Source: Adiantum capillus-veneris (Eukaryota; Streptophyta; Polypodiopsida; Polypodiales; Pteridaceae). Taken from it: a stretch of 64,000 bases of DNA. Shown piece by piece: positions 32,765 to 44,257 of the stretch. Below the pieces are notes generated by a model that was given only the letters and a program-made list of their open reading frames with translations, made no database searches and was not told the origin of the DNA. The translations under genes and the position numbers were made by a program. Location: positions 63,583,184 through 63,647,183 of the forward strand of contig CM043942.1 of the NCBI GenBank assembly GCA_014529385.2, read 5' to 3'. Every line of letters starts with the position of its first letter. The stretch's first letter is position 1.

Positions 32765-33510
32765 CTACTTCCTTAGTAGATTGCAAAGAAACCCAGCATC
32801 TATTCTAGCACCCGCCCAATTATTCAAGCAAATTGATTTAGTAATACTAGCAACCAATTCCTTCCATAAAAACCCATTATTACATAATTTTCCAATCAGC
32901 TTGTTTATTTCTTCAAATGCAGAAAAGTTATATGACGAAGAGTATATTATAAGTGATAAAATATCTAAGCATGTGTTACTCGCATTCTTAATTGGTCTGT
33001 TACTTTTCTTTTTAACAAATTCAGCAGGACTAAGTGACAGATTATCTCGCTTCCAAAAGAAGCGTGTAGTGTAAAGGCCAATGTAAGGGGAGTGAAGCAG
33101 TATCTCCATGTTTAAAAAACAAGTTCTCTTAACTATAGTCCTACCATCTATCACCAATTCTTCCAATGAGGTAGGCTCTATCATGAGGCAAGGAGGGTAA
33201 ATTTTTGTTAGTTGGTTTTTGAAAGTCTTATTGTTTATACTCAATAAATCATCCATGAATCTAAACGTGTTATTGAAGGCTAACAGTTGTCTTGCCTCCT
33301 CATAATGTTTCATTTTAGAGCATGCCCATTTGTATTCAAAATACAATAAGTATAGATTACACATTATCAATGAGCAGGAGAACCCCATAGGTATTCCCAT
33401 TCGAGGCACGTTCATGCCATCTTCAAGGATGTGTCCCACAGATACTTGCAGACGACACCACAAAAAAAGTTCATACGAGTGAGATAAAGAGAGATAGGAA
33501 AAAAAACCAA
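32765..33510 (-). pseudogene. Penelope-like element reverse transcriptase fragment
   Basis: An open minus-strand frame of at least 232 codons (no ATG; it is open upstream to about 33510) has RT motifs: MGIPMGFSCSLIMCNLYLLY (motif B' with the IPMG signature), FNNTFRFMDDLLSINN (motif C, FMDD in place of YVDD/YIDD), and a downstream IVKRTCFLNMEI...FFWKRDNLS block. The order GxPMG, R[YF][IM]DD-(I/L)LS-NN and a KRD motif matches the Penelope-like RT group better than LTR or LINE RTs. No GIY-YIG endonuclease was found on either side, and upstream RT motifs 1-3 are missing, so it is a fragment. It has no internal stop over 230 codons, which suggests recent insertion or selection. Confidence 0.65.
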
Positions 33511-33903
33511 GGCATTTTTTTATGTTTGAGGTTAGAAGGAGATTTTTCTATCTTTGCACAAGTCTAAGTGCCCTTATTAAAAAAGGCCAGGGGCATTTAT
33601 ACAACAACATTTTTAACCCATTTTTAGGGTCTGCAGGGAAGGCTTTTTTTGTGGGATTTTGTGAATATCAGGGAGGAGAGTTTGTGAGTATCAAGGAGGG
33701 GTATGAAGGAGCATTAAGGGCATCAAGGGACTGGAGAATGACTTAATTTTGGGGTGGTTTTTTTGATAAGAGGATTGCAATTCCAAGAGCATACCAAAGG
33801 AGGTGTATGCAACTGAATTGTAAAAGAGATATCATAAATCAAAAGTTGAAGCACCTGTCAGCTAACAATATCTCTGTTATAGGAGGTCGCCGCGACGGAC
33901 CTC
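33511..33903. other. no gene recognised
   Basis: AT-rich flank between the RT fragment and the gypsy-B LTR. Around 33869-33910 there is a short hairpin-prone sequence (GTTATAGGAGGTCGCCGCGAC ... GACCTCTGTAAC) at the LTR edge. Confidence 0.5.
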
Positions 33904-34772
33904 TGTAACATAGATTTTTGTACTAACATAATGTCAATATGCAAGGAACCGACTCGGGATGGGGCACGGGAGACTTAATGAGGGTTTCAATCTCACCAAA
34001 GTGAACTCCAAGGGCTGTTCACAATACGACAAAAGCAAATCAACCACTTCCTAGTCAGAAAATCAATATATGTCTGATATCATCACTCTAGGTTATCACG
34101 CCTTTTCGGCATCCAAACGAATTTGGAATGCAACGAAACTTAAGGGGAGGTGTTACAACACCTAAGGGTACAATCCTACCAAGTTCTACAATCATCTGGG
34201 AAGGTACATAAATCACGATCCAAACAATGTGCAAAAATTGAAAGAGAACTATACGGAAAGGTCCCCCTTAAGCATAGAAACACTTATCCAAAATCAAAAC
34301 ATCAAAAAACAACCATTTAAGATCTCAAATCAATGCATTTAGCTCACAAACAAGACGTCACGAACCACGGCAAAATCGAGAATGATTACACTTAGATTGT
34401 AGAGCAAGAGACAAGGAACACATTGTGCTATTCGAAATTGATTTCTGATTACCAGACAAGGAGAAAAGGGGATTACAAATTGTAGTAGCAAGAAGCTCTC
34501 ACAGTCGACGTTTAATACTTCTTCAAGCTAATGATAATGTGTTCGTCCAAACTCAGGGTTTTGACTTAAGAGCTAAGGGGACTTTCCCACGCCCATTCGA
34601 CCACTTATAAGGGGTGTAGACTCAGAGAGGCTAAGAGGGCATGACAAAATATATTACAATTGGGAATGTTTATTAGCAGAATTACACCGCTTCTTTTGAA
34701 AAAATGAGCAAGTACAACAAGGTTTGGTGTACATCCGCCTTTTACGTGTTAGTCCGCTGTGTCCACCAAACA
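33904..34772 (-). repeat. gypsy-B 3' LTR (probable)
   Basis: The right edge is firm: on the minus strand a polypurine tract is followed directly by TGTTTGGTGGACACAGC, a TG start. The left edge is chosen at TGTAACATAG (33904), which would give a minus-strand GTTACA end and about 869 bp; other TG positions nearby (for example 33872) are possible. The 5' LTR is not in the window, so identity cannot be tested. Confidence 0.6.
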
Positions 34773-34785
34773 TTTCCCCCTTCTT
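34773..34785 (-). promoter_or_regulatory. gypsy-B polypurine tract
   Basis: The minus strand reads AAGAAGGGGGAAA directly before the LTR start TGTTTGG. This fixes orientation and shows that the coiled-coil ORF to its right is the last ORF of the element. Confidence 0.8.
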
Positions 34786-34799
34786 ATTCATTGCACGTC

Positions 34800-37700
34800 C
34801 TCGTGCACTCTATCTTTGATTGCCTTCTAGTAATTGATCAGTCTCTTTTCTAGCGTCCCAGTGAGGTGCCTGACCTTTTGTGCCCTTGCCTCAATCTCCA
34901 CTTTTGTTGCCAGCTCTCTGAAAGGATTATTGCTGAGAGTATATGTTGGGCTGGCAAATCTTTGGTCATGGGATTAAATATGGAGGAATCTACCTCAAAG
35001 AATTTGGTCATGAACGCCTTCTCAAAGGTTTGCATGTAGTGGGAGGGCAAGAACATGACTTGAGCATATAGTCTCATGATGACATTTTTGCTTGGGATTT
35101 TTCTCCATATTCTAGCAGAGCCGTCTTGTGCCTTTCAAAAAATCTGTCGGGGTTGCTCCGCTGCCTCTATATCATTGAATGCCGTTATGTAGGTGATTAG
35201 CATCTTGGCAATTTTCACGAGTATGTGTATGCGAGATCTGGTATCTCCTTCATCATGTTGATGATCCTTCTAAGCGTCTGAACCATATACTTCTCTGACG
35301 AGGGGTTGTCATTGCTTGGCTTTGTTATGACGGGGTAGTTCAATACTGCTAATCTTTTGCTTTGCCAAGAGTAAAAGTTGTCCTAGAATCTCCTTCTGTT
35401 GATGGGATAGTAAGTTGGGTCGATCATGAGATGCTGTGACACATTCCTACAGTATGTTTCATCTGTTGGTTGTTGCTCAACCCATTTCTTTCATGAGAGG
35501 GGTTGATTGTCAATGATAGTCTAAATTTGTAGCGCAGTGACTGGAACATCTCTGTAATCTCCTTTGTCGTTTGACTCAAGGGTAGGTAACATTTTTTGTT
35601 TCCATAACCTAGCCTCCTGCCGCATCAGTGGTGGCAGGGTGATCATCTCATGGCCAAGGTTTTTCACTACTTCGTGTGGAGTAATCATGAGCAGAGCAGC
35701 TGACTCCAACACTTTCAACTCATATTGCAGGTACTCCCTGTGTGATGGGTCTTTGACTTCTAAGATCCAGCACTAAATTTCTTCTTTTGTCGAATCCAAG
35801 ATGGATGTCATGCTGGATCTTCAGATTCTTGCATTGCTTTTCCTGTGCTTGTACTTGGTACATCTATTTGGTGAGCTTCAAAGATGAAATTCTCAATTTT
35901 TCCTGTCTGTTCAAATTTCACTGAGGCTGTTTGTTTGGGCTTTGTTTGTGTTGCCCTTAGAGCCTCCAAATCTCCCTGTGCCTCTGCCAATTGCTTTCTC
36001 AAATCTTCAATCTCTTTGTCTTTGGCTTTCTGTAGTGCTCTGTGCCCCGCTGTCATGATTTGTCTGTCGTATTTTTCTTGAGCAAGGGCCTCCTTTAGAT
36101 CTTGGTCCTCTTTGTTCAGCGAGGTTGATCTAGTTGTTAATCTTGAGGAGCTCGGCTTGGCGTAGGACTCTTGCAGCTTTTCACTTTGCTCTCTTTCCCT
36201 GACCAGCTCTTTCTCTAGTTGTTGTTGCTCAACCTACAGAGTCAAGTTGGCCTCATTAAACTGTTGGACCTCCTTGTAGTAATAGGCCGTGTCCTCTTGT
36301 TCTCTTTGAAACTCTAATTGGAGTTGGAAACTCTAATTGGAGTTGCAGCTGGACCTTTTGCAACTCCTCTATTTTGTTTTGTAGCTACAGTGTGTTTTCA
36401 GCTGCTCTAGTTGCCTCTTTCTTGGTGTCTTCCAGCTCTAGCTCGCACAAGTTGTAGAGAGCTCTTTGGCATTGGAATTGGAGCTTGATCTGGTCTAGAT
36501 GTGCATCAATGTCAATGACCTGATCATTTCATCTTCCTCCTCTACCACCGCTTGTGAACAGGTGATCGTGGATTTCTCTTACTTGTTTAGCCATGATCTA
36601 AGGTTCCAACCTCATCTGTCGTTCCTTCCTTTGTTTTCAGTACTTCAAGAGCAGGGAACTGTAGTAGTTTTTGACTGTGCTGTCTCTTTTTCTTGATCTG
36701 CCTTCTTTTGTGACAACACTTTACTCGCCACTTGTTCTAGAAGATTTACAGATTCCTCTCTGTTTTTTGTTCTAGCCTCTGAAGGTAACTCTTTGTCTTT
36801 TGGTGATTCAAAATCATATTCTTGTTGGTCCTGTGTGGCTAGCTCACCCTTCTCTTCTCGGCTTTCATCTTCTCCCTTGGCCTTGGTAGATTCGTCGATG
36901 ATTCTAGATCATCAACGAGTGGCCGCTTTGCATCCTCTCTTTCTCTTTGCTCCATCTTTCGTTTGAGCTCATTCCAAATCGTTGCCACATTTTGGTGGCA
37001 GTGTTTAGATCCTCCTCCGCTTCCTGTCTTTTGTGTTGTTTGATCCGTTCTAGAGCTGCTGATTGCCTGCGTAGTAAAGGGACGTCTTCTTCTTTTCATC
37101 ATCTGATTTTGTTCCCTTACTTCTTTTCTCCTCATACTTCTGTTGGCGGAATCTTTCTCTTTGTGCCTGCGCTTCTTCCATTGTTCTTCTAGCTTGGGTA
37201 ACTGGGATGGCCTCTGCTGCTCGGGCTGTTCTCTTCTTCAATCTTGTATATCTCATGGAAAACTCACTCCCATGCTCCTCATCTGAAGACTGGTATTCAA
37301 AAGAGGTATCTATTTCTTTAGACCCAGTTTCCTCATTGTTCAGTGCATCCAACTCTGTCTTCTCACTGTCAGTATCAGTTCTTGTTGCACTCTGCCTTGT
37401 TTGTTTGACCTTTGGTTTTGGCCTTGTGGATGGTCTTGCTACCGATTTTACTGCTCTTTTGGATTTGTGGATCAAATCTATCTATGCTTCCGCAAGTGGT
37501 AGATCGGCAATCATTTCCAATGCTTGGTAAGAGATTCAAGTCAGCACTGGTCCAGCGTCCATGCAGGTCTTTCTCTTTTGGCTACCCTTAAGATTTGCTT
37601 CCACTATGTTGTCGAGGAGGTAGTTGCCAAAGTCACAACTGACCATTCTTTGTTATTTAACCCCATTTTGATTACCACTATCATGCGTAACAGTAGTTCA

Positions 37701-38260
37701 ATGTATCTCAATGGATTCTCTACTCTGAAGTGTTGCGATATGAGGTGGAACGGCGATTTTGTTTTCAAATAGATCAAATCTTGATATGTTATTTGTCTCC
37801 TCTTTGTTTTAGAAAGGCTTTGTCATTGTCTATTGCTTCCGTTTTTTGCAATAGGTTGTGTGTTCCTTGCTGCAGATAGAGAGCTTCATTGATTATTTTT
37901 GCAGTGATTTTAACTTTGACTATCGCTCCATCTTTGTCAGTCAGGGTGGCTTTCCATTGTATTGAATCGAGCTTATGAGTTCATATGCCCTTTTGAAATT
38001 TGTTCCCCATGGCGGTAGTCGTACAAAGTTGTCAAATTGTAGGCACCTGGCCCCTGCTTGCACTTAAAACTTTTGGTGTAGTGTCCAGAATTCCCTTGGA
38101 AAGATGGTGGTCTTTACTATCTCTTCGTCCACCGCTGCTTGAAATCTTCCGATGAATATATTGGCTGATATTGCTTCGAGCACCTGTTCTATGATATCGG
38201 CCTTCTCATTCAAGGATATATCTGTGAACAAGATTTAGCAATTTATCGAATTGCCGAAAA
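34800..38260 (-). pseudogene. gypsy-B 3' ORF, coiled-coil protein of unknown function
   Basis: This decayed minus-strand reading frame runs from about 38260 to 34800, between pol and the PPT. Order: an N-terminal globular part (DIIEQVLEAISANIFIGRFQ, LPPWGTNFKRAYELISSIQY, KITAKIINEALYLQQGTHNL); an acidic/Ser/Thr-rich linker (37475-37250, with SDEEHGSEFSMRYTRLKKR); a long charged coiled coil with QAQRERFRQQKYEEKR; Leu/Gln/Glu-rich segments through 36500-35810 (KDKEIEDLRKQLAEAQGDLE); and a C-terminal part (AALLMITPHEVVKNLGHEMI; FEKAFMTKFFEVDSS). Many stops and frameshifts. It has no RT, integrase or transmembrane signature. Giant plant Ty3 elements often carry an extra ORF here. I cannot assign this one to a named family. 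Confidence 0.65.
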
Positions 38261-39142
38261 GTTGAGGAAAACGTAAACTTTGACCATAAAAGGAAAAATG
38301 AGCATAACTTTGTCGAAACTACCCCAAATTTGACCAAATTTCACAAGTGCATCTAGGATTACTATAGACACAATGGCATAAGGTAACATATGAATTCTGG
38401 CAAAAAGGTACATGGATCACGATCCATGTTGGGAGGGTTTTTGATACAACCTCTTGCACACATGTTCCTATAGGTCTTCCTAGCACACTAGTGAAATGTT
38501 TTCAAATTTGGACATGTTTCTCTTATGCTTACTCAGTTTTTCAATTTATGGCCATGTTTTTCCTGTCTTGACCATATTGGTTTTTTGAAACCACTTTTGG
38601 GAACTTCTTTTGACTAACATCTGTTGTTGCCTTGATTCTGGATGATTTGTGTCTGAAAAGCACAGCTTTGCCTAGCTCCCCACCAATTTTCATCAGTTTT
38701 TGAATCTATCTAAAAGGGGAAATTGGTCTAGGCAGCTTGCTAAGAGTTAAAAAGTTCTAAAAATTGTTAAAGGAAAAGAAAAGAAAAAGAAATGATGTTA
38801 ATATATACAAAATAATGATCTTGATGCATTTTTTCCTTCTTCTTAGAGTGAGTCGGCCCAGACGAACATGTGTTAGAGTGCATGGGAATGAAGTATGTGT
38901 CTATGCATAGCGGTATATTGAGGCTCTATGATGCGAATCGAGGATATGCATGTGGTAACAAAATGTTGTGCAAGAGATGGATTTTGAACAATAAGTTCAG
39001 TGGTTTTTGATGGTGATGTTATGTTGAAGCTGCATGGTCCGAATAGAAGTAATTGTAGAAGACGTGCCCTTTGTTTGACAATGGCCTTTAGAAGTTGTGA
39101 CCCTACCTTGTCTTGTGATTGAGGGCTCTATTTTGGTTGACA
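38261..39142 (-). other. gypsy-B spacer between pol and 3' ORF
   Basis: About 880 bp with no coding frame on either strand. It may contain the splice acceptor and leader for the 3' ORF. Nothing definite was found. Confidence 0.5.
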
Positions 39143-40250
39143 CTAAAATTGCTTGGATGTGGTCTTCATTGTCGAGGCATCCGGTGAGCTAGTTTGTTTT
39201 GGTTTCCATACCCACTTGACTTCTTTTGGTTGTCGATGTTGAGATTGGATTGGCCTAGGTTGCTTGACAAAAGCCTTAGGCGGTTTGTCGAGGTCGGGTT
39301 TTTGTTGATGCATCGTGGGTGGACTTGCATTGCCATGTCGTTTGGGTATCCATAATTTTTTCGGATTGGTTTGCATAATGGACTTTTAACCCAGATTTTC
39401 CTGACCACCATTGGAGAACATCGTTGGATTGGATTAGGTGTTGATTGAAGAGGTTCCCATACATAGTTTGTTTGTACAAAGGGTGTGGTGAAAGATTGTC
39501 CATCTTGCATGAGCTACAAAGTATTATCATGCCAGTTTGGTGTGGCTTGATAAGTGTGCATCCGTGGCACTCCCAGAATAACTGCTTTGTTAACATCCTT
39601 ACCCTCGACTATATGAAACTGATGAGGATAAATTGTGCCATCAACAGTTATTGTTAAATTTACATGTCCCAGACTGTCCGTTGTGCCTTTGTTTGCCACT
39701 TTGAACCCCATAATATTTGGCGTTAAAGGTTCCTTTATTAATTTCTTGAAAGTGGAGTAGTTGACAACATTTGCTCTTGCCCTAGTGTCCACTAATGCAC
39801 ACTCGGTGGTGCCATCGACAAGTTGTATCACAATGCGTAAATACATGCCACCTAACCATGTAGCCTTCGTTTGTATGGATGTTATTAGAGGGGAGTTGAT
39901 ACAATTGTTCTGTTGGGCCTTTCTTTGAAGGTTGGCCTCTTCCTTCCACTTCAATATTCTGATTTTGGCTTCTTGTTGTGCCTGTTCTCGAATGTCATGG
40001 GCTCGACTTTTGCGTTGAGCTGCCGCATGTATTGTTTGGAGTTCTTCTGGTGTCAACGGAAGAAGATATTTCTTTAATCTGCAACTACTCATCCAATTAG
40101 GCATCCCCTCTCCTGCCAATGTTGCAAGCTTGATGACACCGCTTTGTGATATATCATGTATTACAAAAGGCTCCATCCCTTGCTTTTTGAGTTTTTTGGA
40201 GTGTTGTTTGAGGTATACACTAAAACATAATCCCCTTTTTGGAACTCCTT
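39143..40250 (-). pseudogene. gypsy-B pol C-terminus: integrase tail fused to a second retropepsin-like domain
   Basis: From about 40200 leftward the minus strand reads the integrase C-terminal block (FVIHDISQSGVIKLATLAGE, MPNWMSSCRLKKYLLPLTP), then a basic coiled coil (AAAQRKSRAHDIREQAQQEA). It continues in the same frame into a retropepsin-like domain: MYLRIVIQLVDGTTECALVD, where VDTRA stands for an expected VDTGA, then a beta-rich stretch and VILGVPRMHTYQA, the usual ILG block. It ends at 39514. In shifted frames, 39600-39143 adds a Pro/Lys/Trp-rich tail (KLWIPKRHGNASPP, VKWVWKPKQ). A protease fold after integrase is not the usual Ty3 order, and the element also has a protease before RT (44258-44485). 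The Gly-to-Arg change would disable this one. Confidence 0.75.
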
Positions 40251-40387
40251 GCTAATCACATGTTGATCATGGAAAGCTTTCATTTGTCTTTGCTAAGCAT
40301 ATATCCTAGCTACCACTCTAACTGTGTTTCATCCAATTGCTCCAAGGTGTCTAGTCTCTTCGACAGCTCGTGTCCCATTCATCCTAA

Positions 40388-41110
40388 TTATGTTGCAACT
40401 CTTAGTATTTTAATTAAGAATTCCATGGGTAGATTTGCATTAATCCCGAACACAAGGTTAAAAGGATTTGTTTCGATGGAAGTTTTGAAAGCTACTCTAT
40501 ATGCCCATAATACAGTGTGTAGCTTTTGATCCCAATCATTTCTTGAGACACTGACTATTTTAGTGAGCATTGTGCATAAGATTTTATTGGTGCTCTTGGC
40601 TTGTCCGTTATCTTGTGGGTGATAGGGTGCTGATTCTCGATGGATCACCATGAATTCATCAAGTACGCTTTCAATGATGTTGTTCATGAAGTGTGTTCCC
40701 CTGTCACTCACTATTTCAATGGGCAAACCATATCTAGTAAAGGTATGTTTGAAAAGGAGCTGAGCCATAGTCCTGCACCGTTTTTCTGTGTTGCCTTTGC
40801 TTCTGCCCATTTGGTCATGTAATTTGTTGCTACTATGATGTATTGTGCGTGCGACCTATATGCAGGAGGTATTATGGAGCCAATAAAGTTGATGCCCCAT
40901 TTTGCAAAAGCGCTTTCTCCCATCATTGGCCTTAATGGAATTTCATCTCTCCATAGGGATGGTTTTGTGTGTTAACATTCATCACATCGTTTGACATATG
41001 CCTCTGCATCCCTAAATAGGGTTGGCCACCATATGCCTGAATGAAGTACTAGCTTTTTTGTTTTATCAGCAGAGAAATGTCCCCCTGGCTTGCCCAAGTG
41101 TGTTTGTTCG
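40388..41110 (-). pseudogene. gypsy-B integrase core and zinc-binding domain
   Basis: The zinc domain begins near 41100 with GGHFSADKTKKLVLHSGIWW and ends with CDEC, followed by an in-frame TAA (40972-40974) in place of an expected Gln codon. The catalytic core reads WGINFIGSI (40880-40900), where Asn (codon AAC at 40888-40890) replaces the first catalytic Asp, then ATNYMTKWAEAKA, IEIVSDRGTHFMN with the second Asp intact, and HPQDNGQAKSTNKIL, where Lys replaces the catalytic Glu. All of these are G-to-A changes on the coding strand. The frame closes at 40388 and the C-terminal domain resumes at about 40200. The integrase is dead in three catalytic or structural positions. Confidence 0.9.
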
Positions 41111-41199
41111 AGGATACAAAAATATTAGCTTTCTGAAGCACACAATTGGAGTTGTTTGTCCTTTCCCCGCCTATACAGTTGGTTGGCAATTAGCAGATA

Positions 41200-41760
41200 A
41201 TGTTTTGCTTCTTCTGCTACAGTTCTCATTCGTGTGTTACCCCATCCCTCTGGGAAGGTCTTGTTTCTTAAGTACTCAGTTATGTGAGTACTCTATTTGG
41301 GTTCTTGTACTAGGCAGAACAGGGTGGCTATTCCACTAGAGGTTGCTTTGTATAGATATCACATGATTTTACATAAATATGGACGTTGTTTTTTATTTTT
41401 TGCCAATAGACTCCTAGTCTCCTTAATCTTTGGTAGGTTTGCGTTTCTCCATTGTGAAACCCAGTGTGTTGTTTATGAGCATGCTTGACGTAGTACTCGT
41501 ATTCTTCTTGCTATACACATAGTCTCAAAATCCCATCCTTACCGTGCTTGCACAGTCGTCCTGCTAAAAGCTAGAGGTTCCTTGTTTGATGTATTATTGA
41601 TGGTTGTCTTTCCACCTGTAATGATCCGATCGTGAGTAGAGGGATGACCTCTTCACTCCACCTTGGAACCATTTCAATGTTAAACAGGTACAAATCTGGA
41701 AGATCATCATTAGTACATTTAGGTGCTTCCCCATGGATTAGTCTCGAAAGATGATCTGCT

Positions 41761-41811
<51 letters not shown>

Positions 41812-42600
41812 TCCCCTTTTTTACGAGTACAGTGAAGTCAAACTCAAGCAATAGTATCTACCAGCAAATAATCCTTCCAATGTTGCAAGGTTTGTTTAGC
41901 AGATATAATAGTGCTTGGTGATCTACAAAGAAAACGAACTTGTTTTCAAGAAGGTAGTGTCTAAATTTTTTGACAGCATATATCATTCCTAGACCTTCTC
42001 TTTCCGTAGTGGTATAATTTTTATCCACGTTGTTCAGCTGTCAACTAGAGTAGCAAATGGGAAAATCCATTTTCTTCTCTCCGGGCTGGGCTAATATGCA
42101 TCATATGGCATAGATTGATGCATCAACATGAGCGTGAAAGATCTTGCTCCAATTAGGGGCTTGCAAAATTGGAGCATAAATTAATTATTGCTTCAATTTT
42201 TGAAAAGCCTGCTCACATTCTTCTGTCCATTCAAATTTAGCAATGAGGAAATACAACGGCTTAGCTATTACAACATACATGTATATGAAGCGCCTGTAGT
42301 ACCCATAATGTCCCATAAATGCTTGCACTTATTTCATTTTTTGGTCTCGGTAGTGCTGCAATTATTTGTATCTTTTTTTGATCAGTGGAAATCCCGTTTT
42401 TGGACACAATGTGGCCCAAAATTTTACCTTATCTTACTGTGAAGACACATTTTTCAGGGTTTAAGCAAATACGATAAGTTTTGCACTTTTCGAAGACTTT
42501 TTCTAGATGCATTATGTGATCACTTCTCAAGTGAGAATGAACACAAAGATCATCCATGTATATCTCTAAAAATTATCTGACACATTCCTTGAATGCATGA
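41200..42600 (-). pseudogene. gypsy-B RNase H and RT thumb, degraded
   Basis: Reading the minus strand between 42060 and 41800 gives NYTTTEREGLGMIYAVKKFR, YLLENKFVFFVDHQALLYLL and FDFTVLVKKG in compatible frames. This is the RNase H region of Ty3/gypsy pol. Further right, 42600-42450 gives IYMDDLCVHSHLRSDH, the RT catalytic YMDD box, still intact, and NPEKCVF. A GT microsatellite (41764-41811) lies inside the RNase H-integrase connection. Multiple frame breaks. Confidence 0.8.
41764..41811. repeat. (GT)n microsatellite
   Basis: About 48 bp of GT repeats that has grown inside the gypsy-B pol region. Confidence 0.98.
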
Positions 42601-43130
42601 CTCATTAGTCTTTGAAAAGTGGCAAGTGCATTTCTTAGGCCAAAGGCATTACCCTATATGCAAATATGCCCCACTTTGTTGCAAAAGTTGTCTTATGCTG
42701 ATCTTTTGGTTTGATGGTTAACTGGTTGTAACTTGAGAACCCATCTAGAAAACTATAGGCCTCCTTCCCCGCAACTCTCTCAATAACATGATCTATTATT
42801 GGTAGTGGATAGTTGTCTCGGACGATGGCAACATTTACCTGTTTGAGGTTTACACAGACACACAATTTGCCATTCTTTTTGGGTACTATCACAATTGGGG
42901 ACACCCAATTGGTGTGTTCAATCTCGTAGATAAACTCCGCATCCTTCAATTTGTCTATCTCTTCCTTAATTTTCTTGGCAAAAGTCTCATTGTGTGTATA
43001 AGGACGTTGCCTGCGTGGTCTAGCATCACTTTTAAGGGGTATCGTGTGCTGGCAAATCTCTAGATCTATCCCCTTTAGGTCTTTGTATAACCAAGCAAAC
43101 ACATCTTTACACCATCTGAGTGTATCTATC
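42601..43130 (-). pseudogene. gypsy-B reverse transcriptase, fingers and palm
   Basis: The minus strand reads MFAWLYKDLKGIDLEICQHT, then IPLKSDARPRRQRPYTHNET, VSPIVIVPKKNGKLCVCVNL (motif 1-2) and YPLPIIDHVIERVAGKEAYS with FLDGFSSYNQLTIK (motif A; SFLDGFSSYNQ is typical of the Athila/Tat branch). The open frame closes at 42635 and continues in another frame to the YMDD box. The RT context (FLDGF and IYMDD) places gypsy-B near the Tat/Athila-type Ty3 elements and not the chromovirus group represented by gypsy-A. Confidence 0.9.
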
Positions 43131-43177
43131 AGAAGCCACTCTTCTTCTTTGGTGAGGTCCGTGGCAATGTATGACGG

Positions 43178-44257
43178 TTAAGGTTCCTTGTCTAGTTGTG
43201 CTAAGTTTATGCATTTGGATTTTTCAGACCCATCATATGAATTTCTAGGATTTTTTGGGTCTCGTTTGGGTTTTTGCACCACAGTTTTTCTATCTTGAAT
43301 AGTGTACTTCTTGTAGTGGGAAGGTGCATCAAATTTATCATCGTTTGATTTCTCATTAGTTTCTAATTCTGTTGTCCAAAATTCCTTCAAAGCTCGTTTC
43401 AATTCATTGTACTTGTTTTTGCGCTATGTTTTGACAACTTCGTTGCTTTTTTAAAAATTCTCTCCATTAATGGTTTTTGTTTGTTTTTCTTTTTCATTTT
43501 TGTGTTGTTTGAGTCAGGTTTCATGTACCTCTTTGATATCCCATCTTTAAGGCAATCAGTTGCTTCAACCAACCTTAAGTACTACGTTTTGTCGGTTCAT
43601 AGAGGTACTGAGTATTCTTTCGTCTTGTTTTGTTTGTTTGTGCGTTTATTCCGATATCTACGATGTCTTCAAGGATTTTGGTTCGAAAAATCATAGTAGA
43701 TTACTTGCCGATCCTTCTGTTTGATGTTCTGATTCAAGATACTAGAAAGCTCGCCATCTGCGTTGTCCTCTAATAGCTTATTCGTGGAGTCCTAGAATGC
43801 TTCTTTATCCGTTTGGTCAAGGTCCCTTACTGAGATGTCATCCACTATGTGTCAACAATCTGCAACTTCTTTCTTGTCAGGGACTTCCAATTCTGATTTT
43901 GGATTTCGGCTGACACTCATTATCTGGAATGGAATGATATCATATCCTTCCTCATCACAGAATTTGGCCATGCAAAAGGTTCGAACATCTCTTTTGGAAA
44001 AGGCTCTGGTACATATGCCTCATCTTGTGTTGACCTATCATGAATGCAATCATCTTTTTTTAAACTACCACCTTCACAAGATTCACCTGTCCAATTGTCA
44101 GCTTTGTTTTTTTTAGCTACGCCAGTATTTCTCCTTCTTGGTCAATTGTGGAGTTTAGTTCCTCTCCTAAGGTTTGTTCCACATCTCTATAGCTATGGTC
44201 CATGACACTAATCTTCGTAGTGACATCCTTGTTTCTTAGGTAGATGTAGTCGCAATC
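43178..44257 (-). other. gypsy-B PR-RT linker, degraded
   Basis: Only short minus-strand frames remain, such as KRALKEFWTTELETNEKSND (43400). There is no domain signature beyond their position between protease and RT in a single element. Confidence 0.5.
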
